Assembly: GCA_963756495.1 (NCBI GenBank)
Contig: CAVWNS010000009.1
Coordinates: 742,351 to 806,350 of the forward strand
Length of the DNA: 64,000 nt
Source: DATFDN01 sp963756495
GTDB lineage: Bacteria > Pseudomonadota > Alphaproteobacteria > Acetobacterales > Acetobacteraceae
Direction: 5' to 3'
Shown here: piece after piece, positions 15,107 to 30,257 of the stretch
Layout: every line of letters starts with the position of its first letter
How positions within the stretch are numbered: position 1 is the first letter of the stretch
Made by a program: the position numbers and the translations under genes
Notes under the pieces: model-generated
The model's database searches: none
What the model was told of the DNA's origin: nothing
Seen by the model: the letters and a program-made list of their open reading frames with translations, nothing else

Positions 15107-17932
15107 TCGGCGGGCACCGGAGCGATCCGCCGGCTGCGGGCGGCGAAGGCCTCGTATTCCTCCTGCCAGGCGCTCGGCCCGTTGCTCGGCGAGACCTGCA
15201 CCGCCGTCACCTTGTACTCGGGGCAGTTCGTCGCCCAGTCGCTGAAATCGGTGGTGACGACGTTCGCCTGCGTGTTCGGGTGGTGGAACGTGGTGTACAC
15301 CACGCCGGGCGCCACCCGATCGGTGATGCGCGCGCGCAAGGTCGTCTCGCCGGCGCGCGAAGCCAGGCGCACCCACCCGCCGTCACGGATGCCGCGGTTC
15401 TCGGCGTCCTGCGGATGGATCTCCAGCCGATCCTCCTGGTGCCAGACGACGTTCTCCGTCCGCCGTGTCTGCGCGCCGACATTGTACTGGCTCAGGATGC
15501 GCCCCGTGGTCAGCAGCAGCGGGAAGCGCGGGCCGGTGCGCTCGTCGGTCTCGATGTATTCGGTGACCACGAAGTGGCCCTTGCCGCGCACGAAGTGATG
15601 CGCGTGCATGGTCGGCGTCCCGGCCGGCGCCGCGTCGTTGCAGGGCCACTGCACCGAACCGAGCGCGTCCAACTTCGCGTACGACACACCCGCGAAGCTC
15701 GGCGTCGTCGCCGCGATCTCGTCCATGATCTCGGAGGGATGCGTGTAGTTCCAGTCGAGCCCCATCGCGCGCGCGATGAGCCTGGGTGATCTCCCAATCC
15801 GATGCTTGATAAGCCATTGCGCGGCGCCATCACCCGGCGCACGCGATTGACGCGGCGCTCGGCGTTGATGAACGTGCCGTCCTTCTCCAGGAAGGTCGAG
15901 CCGGGCAGGAAGATGTGCGCGTAGTTCGCCGTCTCGTTCAGGAACAGGTCCTGGATCACGACGCACTCCATCGCGGCAAGGCCGGCGGCGACGTGGCGCG
16001 TGTCGGGATCGGACTGCACGATGTCCTCGCCCTGGATATAGAGCGCGCGGAACTCCCCATCGACGGCGGCGTCCAGCATGTTCGGGATGCGCAGGCCGGG
16101 CTCGGGATCGATCGTCACGCCCCAGAGCCGCTCATAGATGCCGCGCGCCGCGTCATCGGAGACGTGGCGATAGTCGGGCAGCTCGTGCGGGAAGCTGCCC
16201 ATGTCGCACGAGCCCTGCACGTTGTTCTGCCCACGCAGCGGGTTCACCCCGGTCCCCGGCCGGCCGACATTGCCGGTCGCCATCGCGAGATTGGCGAGCG
16301 CCATCACCGCCGTGCTGCCCTGGCTGTGCTCGGTGACGCCAAGACCGTAGTAGATCGCGCCATTGCCGGCGGTGGCGTAAAGCCGCGCGGCGGCGCGGAT
16401 CAGCTCGGCCGGCACGCCGCTGAGCGCCTCGACCGCCTCGGGGCTGTTGCGCGGCTCGGCGACGAACGCCGCCCAGTCCTGGAAGGCATCCCATTCGCAG
16501 CGCTCGCGCACATAGGCCTCGTCGACCAGCCCTTCGGTGACGATCGACATGCGCCATCGCGTCCAGCACGGCGACGTTGCTGCCGGGGCGCAGCGGCAGG
16601 TGGTACGCGGCCTCGACATGCGGCGTGCGCACCAGGTCGATGCGGCGCGGATCGAGCACGATCAGTTTCGCGCCGTCGCGCAGCCGCCGCTTCATCTGCG
16701 AGGCGAACACCGGATGCGCGTCGGTCGGGTTGGCGCCGATCAGCGAGCACGACATCGGCCTGCTCGACCGAATCGAAGTCGTTGGTGCCGGCCGAGGTGC
16801 CGAACGTCGTCTTGAGGCCGTAGCCGGTGGGCGAGTGGCAGACCCGCGCGCAGGTATCGATGTTGTTGTTGCCGAAGCCGGCGCGCACCAGCTTCTGCAT
16901 GAGATAGGTCTCCTCGTTGGTGCAGCGCGAGGAGGTGATGGCGCCGATCGCGCCGCTCCCGTGCTGGTCCTGGATGCGGCGGAACTCGCCGGCGACGCGC
17001 CCGATCGCCTCTTCCCAGCTCGTCTCCCGCCACGGATCGGTGATGCGTTCGCGGATCATCGGCGTGAGGATGCGCTCGCGATGCGTCGCATAGCCCCAGG
17101 CGAAGCGGCCCTTCACGCAGGAATGGCCGTGATTGGCCTTGCCGTCCTTGTGCGGCACCATGCGCACCACGGTGTCGCCGCGCATCTCGGCGCGGAAGCT
17201 GCAGCCGACGCCGCAATAGGCGCAGGTGGTGACGATGGCGCGCTCGGGCTGGCCCAGCTCGACCACGCTCTTCTCGATCAGCGAGCCGGTCGGGCAGGCC
17301 TGCACGCAGGCGCCGCAGGAGACGCATTCCGAGGTCAGGAACGGCTCGTCCATGCTCGCCACGATCTTGGAGCCGAAGCCGCGTCCCTGCACCGTCAGCG
17401 CGAAGGTGCCCTGCACCTCGGCGCAGGCGCGCACGCAGCGCGAGCAGACGATGCACTTGGCGGGATCGAACTGGAAATACGGGTTGGACGCGTCGACCGG
17501 CGCGGCGAGATGGTTCGCGCCCTGACGGCCGTAGCGCACCTCGCGCACCCCGATCTCGGCGCGCCATCTCGCCCAGCTCGCCGGTGAGGTCGTCCGGATG
17601 GTCCGAGAGATAAAGCTCCATCACCCCGCGCCGCAGCGGCCCAGACGCTCGGTCTGGGTGCGCACCTGCATCCCGGCGCGACCGGCGTGGTGCAGGAGGC
17701 CGGCGTGCCGGCCCGCCCCTCGATCTCGACCAGGCACAGCCGACACGACCCGAACGCATCGAGCATGTCGGTCGCGCACAGCCGAGGCACCTTGATGCCC
17801 GCCTCGGCGGCGGCGCGCATGACGGACGTGCCTTCGGGCACCGTCACCGTCCGGCCGTCGATGGTGAGCGTGACCGGCGCACCCGTGCTCGGCGGGCGTG
17901 CCGAAATCGGTCTCGTGCGTCTGAAGTGCCAT
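15103..17932 (-). CDS. fdsA: NAD-dependent formate dehydrogenase alpha subunit (multiple frameshifts)
   Basis: About 943 codons, starting MALQTHETDFGTP at 17932. In order: a [2Fe-2S] domain with GSCRLCLVEIEG; two [4Fe-4S] clusters in a ferredoxin-like part (CIVCSRCVRAC and CVSCGACVQACPTG); the fourth cluster CAYCGVGCSF; and the molybdopterin domain, with Cys (not selenocysteine) in DTCARVCHSPT as Mo ligand. The rest follows as SEIMDEIAATTPSFAG and the C-terminal cofactor-binding domain with GRILSQYNVG. The reading frame is broken at about 17890, 17675, 17565, 16750, 16555 and 15800, each repaired by a single base. It oxidises formate to CO2 and passes electrons to FdsB and NAD. Confidence 0.88.
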
Positions 17933-17957
17933 CGGCATCCGCCTTTCCATACGCGCT

Positions 17958-19544
17958 TCACAGCCCCGGCGCGGCCCGCCGGCCGCCTCCCTCCGCCGCG
18001 ACGGCGGCGAGCTCGGCGAGCGCCGGGCGTCGCGGCCTGCGGAAATCCTCGGGGAAGTGGGTGATCGCACTGATCACCGGATAAGGGATGAAGCCGCCCA
18101 GCGCGCAGAGCGAGCCGAACTTCATCGTCTCGCAGAGGTCGCGGATCAGGTCGAGATTGGCGTCCACGTCCCGCCCGGCCAGGATGCGGTCCAGCACCTC
18201 CATCCCGCGCACCGAGCCGATGCGGCAGGGGGTGCATTTGCCGCATGATTCCGCGGCGCAGAACTCCATCGCGAAGCGCGCCTGATGCGCCATGTCCACG
18301 CTGTCGTCGAACACCACCAGCCCGCCATGCCCGATCAGCCCGTCGCGGGCGGCGAACGCCTCGTAGTCGTATTGGGTGTCGAACAGCGCGGGCGGGAAGT
18401 AGGCGCCCAGCGGGCCGCCGGCCTGCACCGCGCGCACCGGCCGGCCGGTGGCCGTGCCGCCGCCGATCTCCTCGACCAGTTCGCCGAGGGTGAGGCCGAA
18501 CGGCGCCTCGAACAGCCCGGCATGGCGGATGTTGCCGGCGAGCTGGATCGGCATGGTCCCGCGCGAGCGGCCGACGCCGAGCGCCTGGAACGCATCGGCG
18601 CCATCGGCCAGGATCGGCGGGATGCTAGCGAGCGTGATGACGTTGTTGATGACCGTGGGCTCGCCGAACAGGCCCTTGTGGACCGGCAGCGGCGGCTTGG
18701 CGCGGACCTGCCCGCGCCGCCCCTCCAGGCTCTCCAGCAGCGCGGTCTCCTCGCCGCACACATAGGCCCCGGCGCCGACGCGCTGCTCGATGGTGAAGGC
18801 GAAGCCGGCGCCGGCCACGTCGGGTCCCAGCAGTCCGGCGTCGCGCGCCACGACCAGCGCGCGGTCGAAGGCCGCGATGGCATGCGGGTATTCCGAGCGC
18901 GTATAGACCCAGCCATGCGTCGCGCCGACGGCGAGGCCCGCGATCAGCATCCCCTCGATCAGCGCGAAGGGATCGCCCTCCATCAGCATCCGGTCGGCGA
19001 AGGTGCCGGAATCCCCCTCGTCGGCGTTGGCGACGATATGCCGGCGTGGCCCTGGCGCCTCGGCCGCACCGCGCCACTTGAGCCCGGTCGGAAAGCCCGC
19101 GCCACCGCGTCCGCGTAGGCCGGCTCGCGCCACCTCGGCGATCACCGCGGCGGGGCCGATCTCCAGCGCCCGCGACAACCCCCGCAAGCCGCCCTGCGCA
19201 CGGTAGTCGTCGAGCGAGCCGGGATCGACGATTCCGGTGCGGGCGAACACCGTCCGGGTCTGGCGGGCGAGGAACGGGATCGCCTCGGGCCTGCCGAGCC
19301 GCAGCGCGTGCGCGGCACCGCGCAGCATCCCCGATGCCAGCAGGCCCGCGACGTCGGCCGGCCGGACCGGCCCGTAGACGATGCGCCCGGCCGGCAGCCC
19401 GACCTCGACCATCGGTTCGAGCCAGTAGAGGCCCCGCGAGCCGGTCCGCACCACATCCGCCCCGCCAGCGGCGAGCCCGGCCGCCACGGCATCGGCGCCG
19501 AGCGCCAGCGCGCCCGCGTCGCCGGGGACGAAGACGCGGGTCAT
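17958..19544 (-). CDS. fdsB: NAD-dependent formate dehydrogenase beta subunit
   Basis: About 528 aa from ATG 19544 (MTRVFVPGD). The N-terminal part is thioredoxin-like; then RGRGGAGFPTGLKW is the NADH/FMN-binding signature of the NuoF family, NADEGDSGTFADR and GAGAYVCGEETALLESLEG follow, and the C-terminal [4Fe-4S] cluster is ESCGKCTPCRIGS with a later Cys in FGSLCALGG. It binds FMN and NAD and receives electrons from FdsA. The frame is intact and the gene ends 25 bp before fdsA. It also continues in frame upstream into the C-terminal part of fdsG; see that entry. Confidence 0.92.
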   Translation of the reverse strand: MTRVFVPGDAGALALGADAVAAGLAAGGADVVRTGSRGLYWLEPMVEVGLPAGRIVYGPVRPADVAGLLASGMLRGAAHALRLGRPEAIPFLARQTRTVFARTGIVDPGSLDDYRAQGGLRGLSRALEIGPAAVIAEVARAGLRGRGGAGFPTGLKWRGAAEAPGPRRHIVANADEGDSGTFADRMLMEGDPFALIEGMLIAGLAVGATHGWVYTRSEYPHAIAAFDRALVVARDAGLLGPDVAGAGFAFTIEQRVGAGAYVCGEETALLESLEGRRGQVRAKPPLPVHKGLFGEPTVINNVITLASIPPILADGADAFQALGVGRSRGTMPIQLAGNIRHAGLFEAPFGLTLGELVEEIGGGTATGRPVRAVQAGGPLGAYFPPALFDTQYDYEAFAARDGLIGHGGLVVFDDSVDMAHQARFAMEFCAAESCGKCTPCRIGSVRGMEVLDRILAGRDVDANLDLIRDLCETMKFGSLCALGGFIPYPVISAITHFPEDFRRPRRPALAELAAVAAEGGGRRAAPGL

Positions 19545-19996
19545 GGGGCTCGCCTCCAGCGCGGCGACCACCATATCCGCATCGATGCGGCCGAGCGGGC
19601 GCCCGTCGAGCAGCGCGGCCGGCGCCACGGCGCACAGCCCCAGGCAGAACACCGGCTCCAGGGTGAGCGCGTCGGCTAGGGCCGTACGAGGCGCGTCCGC
19701 AGCGCGGCGGCAACCCGCTCCGCCCCCATCGCTTGACACGCCTCGGCCCGGCAGAGCCGCAGGACATGGCGGGCGGGCGGCTGGCGACGGAAGTCGTGAT
19801 AGAACGACACCACGCCATGCACGTCGGCGCGCGACAGGTTCAGCGCCGCAGCCAGCAGCGGCACGGCGGCCGCCGGCACATGGCCGAACGCCGCCTGCAA
19901 GGCGTGCAGCGCGGGCATCAACGCGCCCTCCCGTCCGGCGTGCCTGCCGAGGATCTCGGTCGCAGTCTCGGCGCTCCAGGGCGCAAAGCCGCTCAT
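19541..19996 (-). CDS. fdsG: NAD-dependent formate dehydrogenase gamma subunit (frameshifted)
   Basis: About 150 aa, starting MSGFAPWSAETATEIL at 19996. This is the NuoE-like [2Fe-2S] subunit: Cys in HVLRLCRAEACQAMG and in PVFCLGLCAVAPAALL supply the four ligands. The frame changes near 19690, so the two Cys pairs are in different frames. The second part then runs in frame with fdsB, whereas the natural ATGA overlap with fdsB at 19544-19541 is in the first frame, so a second shift close to 19555 is needed to restore a normal stop. Two indel errors, or one error plus a gene fusion, explain this. Confidence 0.8.
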
Positions 19997-20087
19997 GCCA
20001 TCCTCCGCCGCCGATCCCGACGATCGGCGGCCGGTTAGGATATGGGCATTGCGGTCAGGCGTGCAGACAACCCTGCTCGACGGCGAT

Positions 20088-20118
20088 AAAAAAGAGGGAG
20101 GCGCCCCCGACGCCTCCC
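20088..20118 (-). terminator. rho-independent terminator of lon
   Basis: On the minus strand an 8-bp stem GGGAGGCG/CGCCTCCC with a 7-base loop (20096-20118) is followed by TCTTTTTT. It lies 28 bp after the lon stop and before fdsG, and so separates the lon and fds transcription units. Confidence 0.85.
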
Positions 20119-20145
20119 CCTCCATGCTTGCGGACCGTTCCGCCG

Positions 20146-22627
<2,482 letters not shown>

Positions 22628-22797
22628 ATTGGACCTCCTTTGGACAGTCGCTGCGCGCCCCGCCCGACAGCGGCACGGACCACGCCTCGTCGCGGGCATT
22701 CACGCCCGCGTCACAAGGCGCGATATCGGCACGTCGCCGGACTGGCGCAAGATCTTGAAATGGCGTCGGCGCGGCGGCGCCGGGACGGCCGGAAGCG

Positions 22798-24053
<1,256 letters not shown>

Positions 24054-24101
24054 GAGCACTCCTGTCCCCGACGGCCTGGGAGACGTTCTCGGACTTTAGC
24101 C

Positions 24102-24118
24102 CCCGCGCTTCGCGCGGG
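24102..24118 (-). other. hairpin in clpP-clpX gap
   Basis: A 7-bp perfect stem CCCGCGC/GCGCGGG with a TTC loop, in the 160-bp gap between clpP and clpX. No T-run follows, so full termination is unlikely; partial attenuation or mRNA stability is possible. Confidence 0.4.
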
Positions 24119-24214
24119 ACAAGAACGCGTTGGAGGGGGGCGGATCGGTCGCGGCCGGGCGCCGGGAATGGCCGGGCCCGGCCGCGAGGACAGACAGTCG
24201 GCGTCCGGTGCGGA

Positions 24215-24859
24215 TCAGACCCGGCCCGGCTCCTCGGCCGGCACCGGGCGGTTCTCAACGACCTGGTCCACCAAGCCGAAATCGCGTGCCTCCTCGGCGG
24301 ACATGTAGCTGTCGCGCTCCAGCTTGCGCTCGATCGCCTCGATCGGCTGGCCGGTGTGGCGGACATAGATCTCATTGAGCCGCTTGCGCAGCGACAGGAT
24401 CTCGCGCGCCTGGATCTCGATATCGGTCGCCTGGCCCTGGGCGCCGCCCGAGGGCTGGTGGACCATGATGCGGGCGTTGGGCAGCGCGTACCGCTTGTCC
24501 TTGGCGCCCGCGCACAGCAGCAGGCTGCCCATCGAGGCGGCCTGGCCGACGCAGACCGTGCTGACCGGGCTGCGGATGTACTGCATCGTGTCGTAGATCG
24601 CGAGCCCCGAGGAGACGACGCCGCCCGGGCTGTTGATATAAAAGGAGATGTCCTTCGCCGGGTTCTCCGATTCCAGGAACAGAAGCTGGGCGCAGATCAG
24701 CGAACTTACCTGATCGAACACGGCGCCCGTCAGGAAGATGATACGTTCCTTCAACAGGCGCGAGTAGATGTCGAAAGCCCGCTCGCCCCGGGCGGTCTGC
24801 TCGACCACCATCGGCACCAGGGTGTTGGCGTAAACCTCGACCGGGTCACGGTCCTTCAT
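24215..24859 (-). CDS. clpP: ClpP, proteolytic subunit of Clp protease
   Basis: A 214-aa serine peptidase, normal length for the family. The catalytic triad is Ser109 in AASMGSLL, His134 in MVHQPSGG and Asp183 in LERDSYM. It forms a tetradecameric chamber that works with ClpX (24053-22798). The start MKDRDPVEVYANTLVPMVV lies slightly upstream of the processed N-terminus, as is usual. The frame is intact. It follows tig, in the common order tig-clpP-clpX-lon. Confidence 0.96.
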   Translation of the reverse strand: MKDRDPVEVYANTLVPMVVEQTARGERAFDIYSRLLKERIIFLTGAVFDQVSSLICAQLLFLESENPAKDISFYINSPGGVVSSGLAIYDTMQYIRSPVSTVCVGQAASMGSLLLCAGAKDKRYALPNARIMVHQPSGGAQGQATDIEIQAREILSLRKRLNEIYVRHTGQPIEAIERKLERDSYMSAEEARDFGLVDQVVENRPVPAEEPGRV

Positions 24860-24970
24860 TGCTTGTCACCTTAACGCGAGAACAGGCCTAATCTAGGCGG
24901 CAACGGCGGCGCTTCCAGGGGGAGTGCCGGGAGCAAGCCGGACGGAGCCCCCCAATGTAGCAGCGCGGGC

Positions 24971-26477
24971 TCAGCCCGGCATCCCCTCCACCTCCGGCGC
25001 GGGTTCGCCGGACGGCATCTCGCCCGCCGATGTCTCGCCTGGCGCGGGTTCGTCCGGCGCGGGTTCGTCCGGCGCTGTCTCGCCCGCTCCGACCTCGGCG
25101 CCCGGCGCCGCGCTGGCCGGTATCTCGTCGGGGTCGCGGGCCAGTTCCTCGGCGGTGACGGCCCGCTCAATGACCTTGGCCTGACCGAGCAACAGGTCCA
25201 CCGCCTTCTCCTCGAAGATCGGGCCGCGCAGCGTGTCCACCGCCTTCGGGTTCTTGCGGAAGAAGTCCATGATCTGGGTTTCCTGGCCCGGATAGTTGCC
25301 GGCCTCGGCCCGCATGGCGCGGGTCAGCTCCTCGTTGCTGATCGCCGATCATTGTGCTGCCGCCCGACCTCGGCCAGCAGCAGCCCCAGGCGGACCCGGC
25401 GCTCGGCGATGGCGCGGTACTCGGCGCGCAGCGTCTCCTCGTCCTTCGCCTTGTCCTCGTCGTCGAGGCTGCCGGCCTTGCGATCCGCCTCCAGGCGCGC
25501 CCAGATCTGGTTGAATTCGGTGTCCACCAGGCTCGGCGGCAGAGCGAAGCTCACCAGCCCGTTCAGCCGATCGAGCAGCTCGCGCTTCAGGCGCATCCGC
25601 GACAGCTGGTCGTATTCGCGCTGGATCTGGCCGCGGACGAAATCTTTCAGCTCTTCCAGGTTCTCGAAGCTGAGCGTCTCGGCAAACTGATCGCCGATTG
25701 CGGGACGTTGGACCGCTGGATGCGCTTGGCCGCGATCTCGAACACCGCCTGCTTGCCGGCCAGCTCCTTAGCCCCGTACTCGCTCGGGGAAGGTCACCTC
25801 GATGGTGCGCGTCTCGCCGGGGCGGATGCCCTCGATCTGCTCGGTGAAGCCGGGGATGAAGCCGCCGCCGCCCACTTCCACCGCGGTGTCGGTGGCGCTG
25901 CCGCCCGGGAACTCGTGATCGCCGATGCGGCCGGTGTAGTCCAGCACGACCGTCTCGCCCTTCGCCGCGCCGCGTCCGCCCAGCTCCTCCTCCGGGATGT
26001 CCTCCAGCGTGCGGTTGCGCGCGGCGAGGTTCTCCAGCGCCTTGTCCAGCACCTCGTCGCTCACCTCGGCCTTCAGGCGGGCAAGCTCGATGCCGGCGAA
26101 ATCGGGCATTTCGATCTCGGGCAGCACCTCTACCTCGACCCTGAACTCGAGGTCGGTGGTCAGGCCCGTCGCGGCGATCGCGTCCTTGTTGAGCAGGTCC
26201 ACGCTGGGTTGCAGCGCCGGCCGCAGGCCCCGATCGGTCAGCACCTGCTGCACGGCGCAACTCGACCGACTGCTCCACGACCTCGGCGGTGACCGCCGAG
26301 CCGTAGCGCTGGCGCACAACCATCGCGGGCACCTTTCCCGGCCGGAAACCGGGCAAGGTCAGCGTCTCGGCCAAGCTCGGCCAGCCGCTCGGCCCGCCGG
26401 CTGTCGATCGCAGTGCTCGGAACGACCACGGTGAAGGCGCGCTTCAGCCCGTCGGAGAGCGTCTCGGTGACCTGCAT
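24971..26477 (-). CDS. tig: trigger factor (multiple frameshifts)
   Basis: About 502 codons, starting MQVTETLSDGLKRAFTVVVP at 26477. The ribosome-binding signature is the 'LPGFRPGKVPAMVVRQRYG' segment; the PPIase domain contains GETVVLDYTGRIGDHEFPGG; the C-terminal chaperone domain is helical and ends in a long acidic Glu/Pro/Ala tail. The frame is broken at about 26370, 26260, 25775, 25690 and 25340. Trigger factor binds nascent chains at the ribosome exit and has prolyl isomerase activity. It heads the tig-clpP-clpX-lon block and lies directly after tRNA-Leu. Confidence 0.9.
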
Positions 26478-26502
26478 GTGCCGGCGATCCTTACGTTCAG
26501 TC

Positions 26503-26587
<85 letters not shown>

Positions 26588-26906
26588 ATGCCGATCCGCA
26601 GGCCGGCGCGGCGGCGAGGCGCGCGCTTTAGCAGCAGCGCCCCTGCGGCGGCAAGGCGCGCGCGCCCCAACCGCCCCGCGACCCCCGCCGCCTCCTGGAG
26701 CGCTAGCGCGAGCGGACCAGGTTGCGCACAACCGCGTGTCCGCCAGCGAACAAGGCGTTGTGCATTCATCTTGCGTTTGACCATCCCCAATGCGGAGTGC
26801 CACCCTGTTTCGCAGGCAACCGCCCCCGCACACCGTCGTTCCATCATGATCGTGACCCGCAATCTGCTCTTTTTGCACGCTGTTTCCGGCGTGTCCCGGA
26901 CCCATC
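26588..26906. other. gap between tRNA-Leu and the IclR gene
   Basis: About 320 bp with no gene that I can support. It must hold the tRNA promoter (minus strand) and the IclR-gene promoter (plus strand), but I cannot point to clear -35/-10 elements. Open frames here are explained by the tRNA sequence and GC bias. Confidence 0.5.
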
Positions 26907-27848
26907 ATGCGCGCTCCTAGCAAGACCTCCAGCAAGGGTACGCCCCGTCAGGCGCGTGCCCGCCCCACTGCCAAGCCGGCGGCGACCGCCGCAGCCTCCA
27001 AGAAGGTGGACACCACCCCAGATTACAGCATCGCCGCCGTGCAGCGCGCGCTCGACCTGCTGGAGGCCCTGGCCCGTACCGGCCCGGTCACCCTGGCGAC
27101 CGTCGCCGAGGCCGCCGGCTGCACTCGCACCGCTGCGTTCCGCCTGCTGCGGACGCTGCAGGCGCGCGGCTTCGCCATCCAGGACGAGGCACGCGGCATC
27201 TGGCGCCTGGGCGCCCGCTGGACGGCGCTCGGCCGCGCGGCCCAGGACCAGGGCGCGCTTGCAGCCGCCGCTCAGCCCTATCTGGCCGAACTCGGCCAGG
27301 CGGTCGGGGAGAATGTCTATCTCCTGACCCGGGATGGCATGCAGGCCGAGACCGTTGCGGTGTTCCAGGCCGACCCCCTGCTGCGGGTGTATGCCGAAAT
27401 CGGCTCGCGGCGGCTGCTGCACGCGGGGGCCGCCCGGCTATTGCTGGCCTATGCGCCGGAGGCGGTGCAGACCCAGCTCCTCGCCCAGCGCCTGCCGCGC
27501 TTCACCCCGGCCACGCGCACCGATCCGGCCTGGATCGCCGCCGATCTCCACCGCATCCGCGCGCGCGGCTATCTCATCACCTCCGATGAAGTGCATCCCG
27601 GCGCCGTGTCGGTCTCCGCTCCGGTGCGGGACGCGGCGGGGCAGGTCGTCGCCGTGCTGTGCGTCACCGCGCCATCCATGCGGATGCGCCCGCCGAGGCC
27701 GCGCTCGCTGCTCCCGCCGGTTCTCGAAGAAGTGGCGAAACTCTCGCGCGCGCTCGGCAGCAGCGTCGCGGAGGCGACGAACGGAACGGACAAGCCGCCG
27801 GTCACCATCGCCGGCGCCCGTCACGGCCACGGCCTGCTGCTGGGCTGA
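26907..27848 (+). CDS. IclR-family transcriptional regulator
   Basis: A 313-aa regulator. A basic, Ala/Lys-rich tail of about 35 residues is followed by the winged helix-turn-helix (IAAVQRALDLLEALA, then AGCTRTAAFRLLRTLQARG), and by the effector-binding GAF-like domain with GENVYLLTRDGMQAE, LLHAGAARLLLAYAP and the late ARGYLITSDEVHPGAVSVSAPV. This domain order and length are typical of IclR proteins, which usually control nearby catabolic genes. It converges with the AceE/transketolase-like gene (9 bp between the stops), which is not the usual divergent arrangement, so the target is uncertain. Confidence 0.9.
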   Translation: MRAPSKTSSKGTPRQARARPTAKPAATAAASKKVDTTPDYSIAAVQRALDLLEALARTGPVTLATVAEAAGCTRTAAFRLLRTLQARGFAIQDEARGIWRLGARWTALGRAAQDQGALAAAAQPYLAELGQAVGENVYLLTRDGMQAETVAVFQADPLLRVYAEIGSRRLLHAGAARLLLAYAPEAVQTQLLAQRLPRFTPATRTDPAWIAADLHRIRARGYLITSDEVHPGAVSVSAPVRDAAGQVVAVLCVTAPSMRMRPPRPRSLLPPVLEEVAKLSRALGSSVAEATNGTDKPPVTIAGARHGHGLLLG

Positions 27849-27857
27849 TCCGGTCTG

Positions 27858-30257
27858 TCAGATCAGCGCCTGCGCGCACGCGTCGAGCAGGGCATCGACG
27901 TCCAGCCCGTACTCCCGATAAAGGTCGGGAATATCACCGCTCTGCCCGAAGTGATCGGGGCCGAGCGGCACCACGCGCTGCCCGCGCACCGCGCCCAGCC
28001 AGCATGGGTCGCCGGATGACCGTCCAGCACCGTCACCAGTGCCGCGCCCGGCGCCAGGGGAGCCAGCAGGCGCTCGATATGCGACATCGCTCCCCGCTCC
28101 CCGCTCCGGCGCGCGCGCAGCGCGGCGAGCCAGCCCGCGTGCAGCCGGTCGGGGCTGGTGATCGCAAGCAGACCGGCCCCCGGCACCTCGATGCGCAACT
28201 CGGCGAACGCCGCCTCGGCCTCCGGCGCGACCGGGCCCTGGTAGCCGAGCGCGATGCGCGCGCCGGGCGCCGGCGGCGACGACCCAGTGCGCGCCAGCGA
28301 TCACCGCCGCCGGGTCCAGCGCGCGGGTCCGGCTGGTTGAGCTGGCGGGTGGACAGGCGCAGCCACACCGCCGAGCCGTCCGGCGCCTGCATGTGCGCGA
28401 AGGCGTGCCGCAGCAGGATCGCCAGCTCATCCACATGCGCCGGCTCGAAGCTCGCCAGCCGGTCGGCGGCCATGCCGATCAGCGGCGTGTTGACCGATTG
28501 GTGCTGCCCGCCCTCGGGCGCCAGGGTCAGGCCCGACGGGGTCGAGACCAGCAGGAAGCGCGCGTCCTGATAGCAAGCATAGATCAGCGCATCGAGGCCG
28601 CGGTTGACGAACGGGTCATACACCGTGCCGACCGGCAGCAGCCGCGCCCCGGTCAGCGCGTGCGTCAGCCCCGCCGCGCCCAGCAGCAGAAACAGGTTCT
28701 GCTCGGCGATCCCCAGCTCGATGTGCTGGCCCTTCGGGCTCATGCCCCAGCGCTGGGCCGAGGCGAGCTTGGCATCGCGGAACACGTCGTTGCGGGTGTG
28801 CCGATCGAAGATGCCGCGCCGGTTCACCCACGGCCCCAGATTGGTCGAGACCGTCACGTCCGGGCTGGTGGTGACGATGATGCGCCGCAAGGTCGGCGTA
28901 CTCGCCCTGCCCGCGCCCGATCTCGGCCAGGATGTCGCCGAAGCCGGCCTGGGTGGACATCCGCCGCCCGGCGAGCTTCGGCATGGGCAGGCTCGGGGGC
29001 ACCGTCACGACGGGCGCCGGCAGCCTGCGTCCCTCCTGGGTCAGGCTGGTCGCGAACGGGCAGGCGTCCAGGAAGGCGCGCAACTCGGCGTTCGGACGCA
29101 TCCAGCCCCTCGAATGGCTCCCATTCATGGCCGGGGCGGATGCGCATCTCCTGGCGGAACTGCTCCATCTGCTCCTTGGTCATCAGCCCGGCATGGTTGT
29201 CCTTGTGTCCGGCGAACGGCAGACCCATGCCCTTGATCGTGTAGGCGATGAAGCAGGTCGGCTGGTCGCCCTCGGCGGCGGCGGCGCGCAGGGCCTCGAT
29301 GATCGCTCTCGGTGTCGTGGCCGCCGAGATTGGTCATCAGCGCGCCCAACTCCTCGTCCGACAGCGGATCGACGATGGCGCGCACGCCCTGCGCGCGCCC
29401 GAGATCGGCCAGCACCGCCTGCCGCCACGCCGCCCCACCCTGGAAGGTCAGCGCCGAGTAGAGGCTGTTGGGGCAATCGTCGATCCAGCGGCGCAGCGCC
29501 TCGCCGCCCTCGCGCGCGAAGGCGGCTTGCAGCTTGCGGCCGTATTTCAGGGTGACGACGTTCCAGCCCATGTCGCGGAACAGGCCCTCGATGCGGCCGA
29601 ACAGCCGGTCGGGCACCACGGAATCGAGGCTCTGGCGGTTGTAGTCGATGATCCACCAGACATCGCGGACGTCGTGCTTCCAGCCCTCCAGCAACGCCTC
29701 GTAGATGTTGCCCTCGTCGAGTTCCGCGTCGCCGGCGATGGCGATGTGCCGGCCCGCCGGCAGGTCGGTGCGGCCGAGGCCGTGCAGGCGCACGTAATCC
29801 TGGATCAGCGCCGAGAACGTCGTCATGGCGACGCCGAGGCCGACCGAGCCGGTGGAGAAATCGACCTCCGGCCCGTCCTTCACGCGCGACGGATAGGACT
29901 GCGCCCCGCCCAGCGCGCGCAAGCGCCTCCATCTGGCGCGACGTCCTGACGGCCGAACAGGTAGTTGATCGCGTGGAACACCGGGCCGGCATGCGGCTTG
30001 ACCGCGATGCGGTCCTGCGGACGCGCGATCTCGAAATAGAGCGCCGCCATGATGGAGATGACGGAGGCGCAGGATGCCTGATGTCCGCCCACCTTCAGCC
30101 CGTCGCGGTTGGGGCGGATATGGTTGGCGTTGTGGATCATCCATGCCGACAGCCAAAGCAGCTTGCGCTCGAGCTGGTGCAGCAGATGCCCGCGCCGGGC
30201 GGGATCGGCGGTCGGAGCAACGGTGCGGGACGGCGGGATGGCGAGCGGCAGGTTCAT
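27858..30257 (-). CDS. AceE/transketolase-like thiamine enzyme (frameshifted)
   Basis: About 799 aa from ATG 30257 (MNLPLAIPPSRTVAP). The N-terminal TPP domain has HIRPNRDGLKVGGHQAS and GDAELDEGNIYEAL, the GDG-type thiamine-pyrophosphate motif in the form used by homodimeric pyruvate dehydrogenase E1. The second half has LGIAEQNLFLLLGAAG with the catalytic Glu and PDVTVSTNLGPWVN. The frame is broken near 29920, 29310, 29105, 28890, 28300 and 28010. It is usually annotated as a transketolase, but the AceE-like signature suggests a 2-oxoacid dehydrogenase E1 component. It overlaps the stop of malonyl-CoA decarboxylase by ATGA. Confidence 0.82.

Noticed and set aside
24102..24118. Terminator between clpP and clpX
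   Set aside because: The stem is only 7 bp and no T-run follows on the transcribed strand; kept as a hairpin only.
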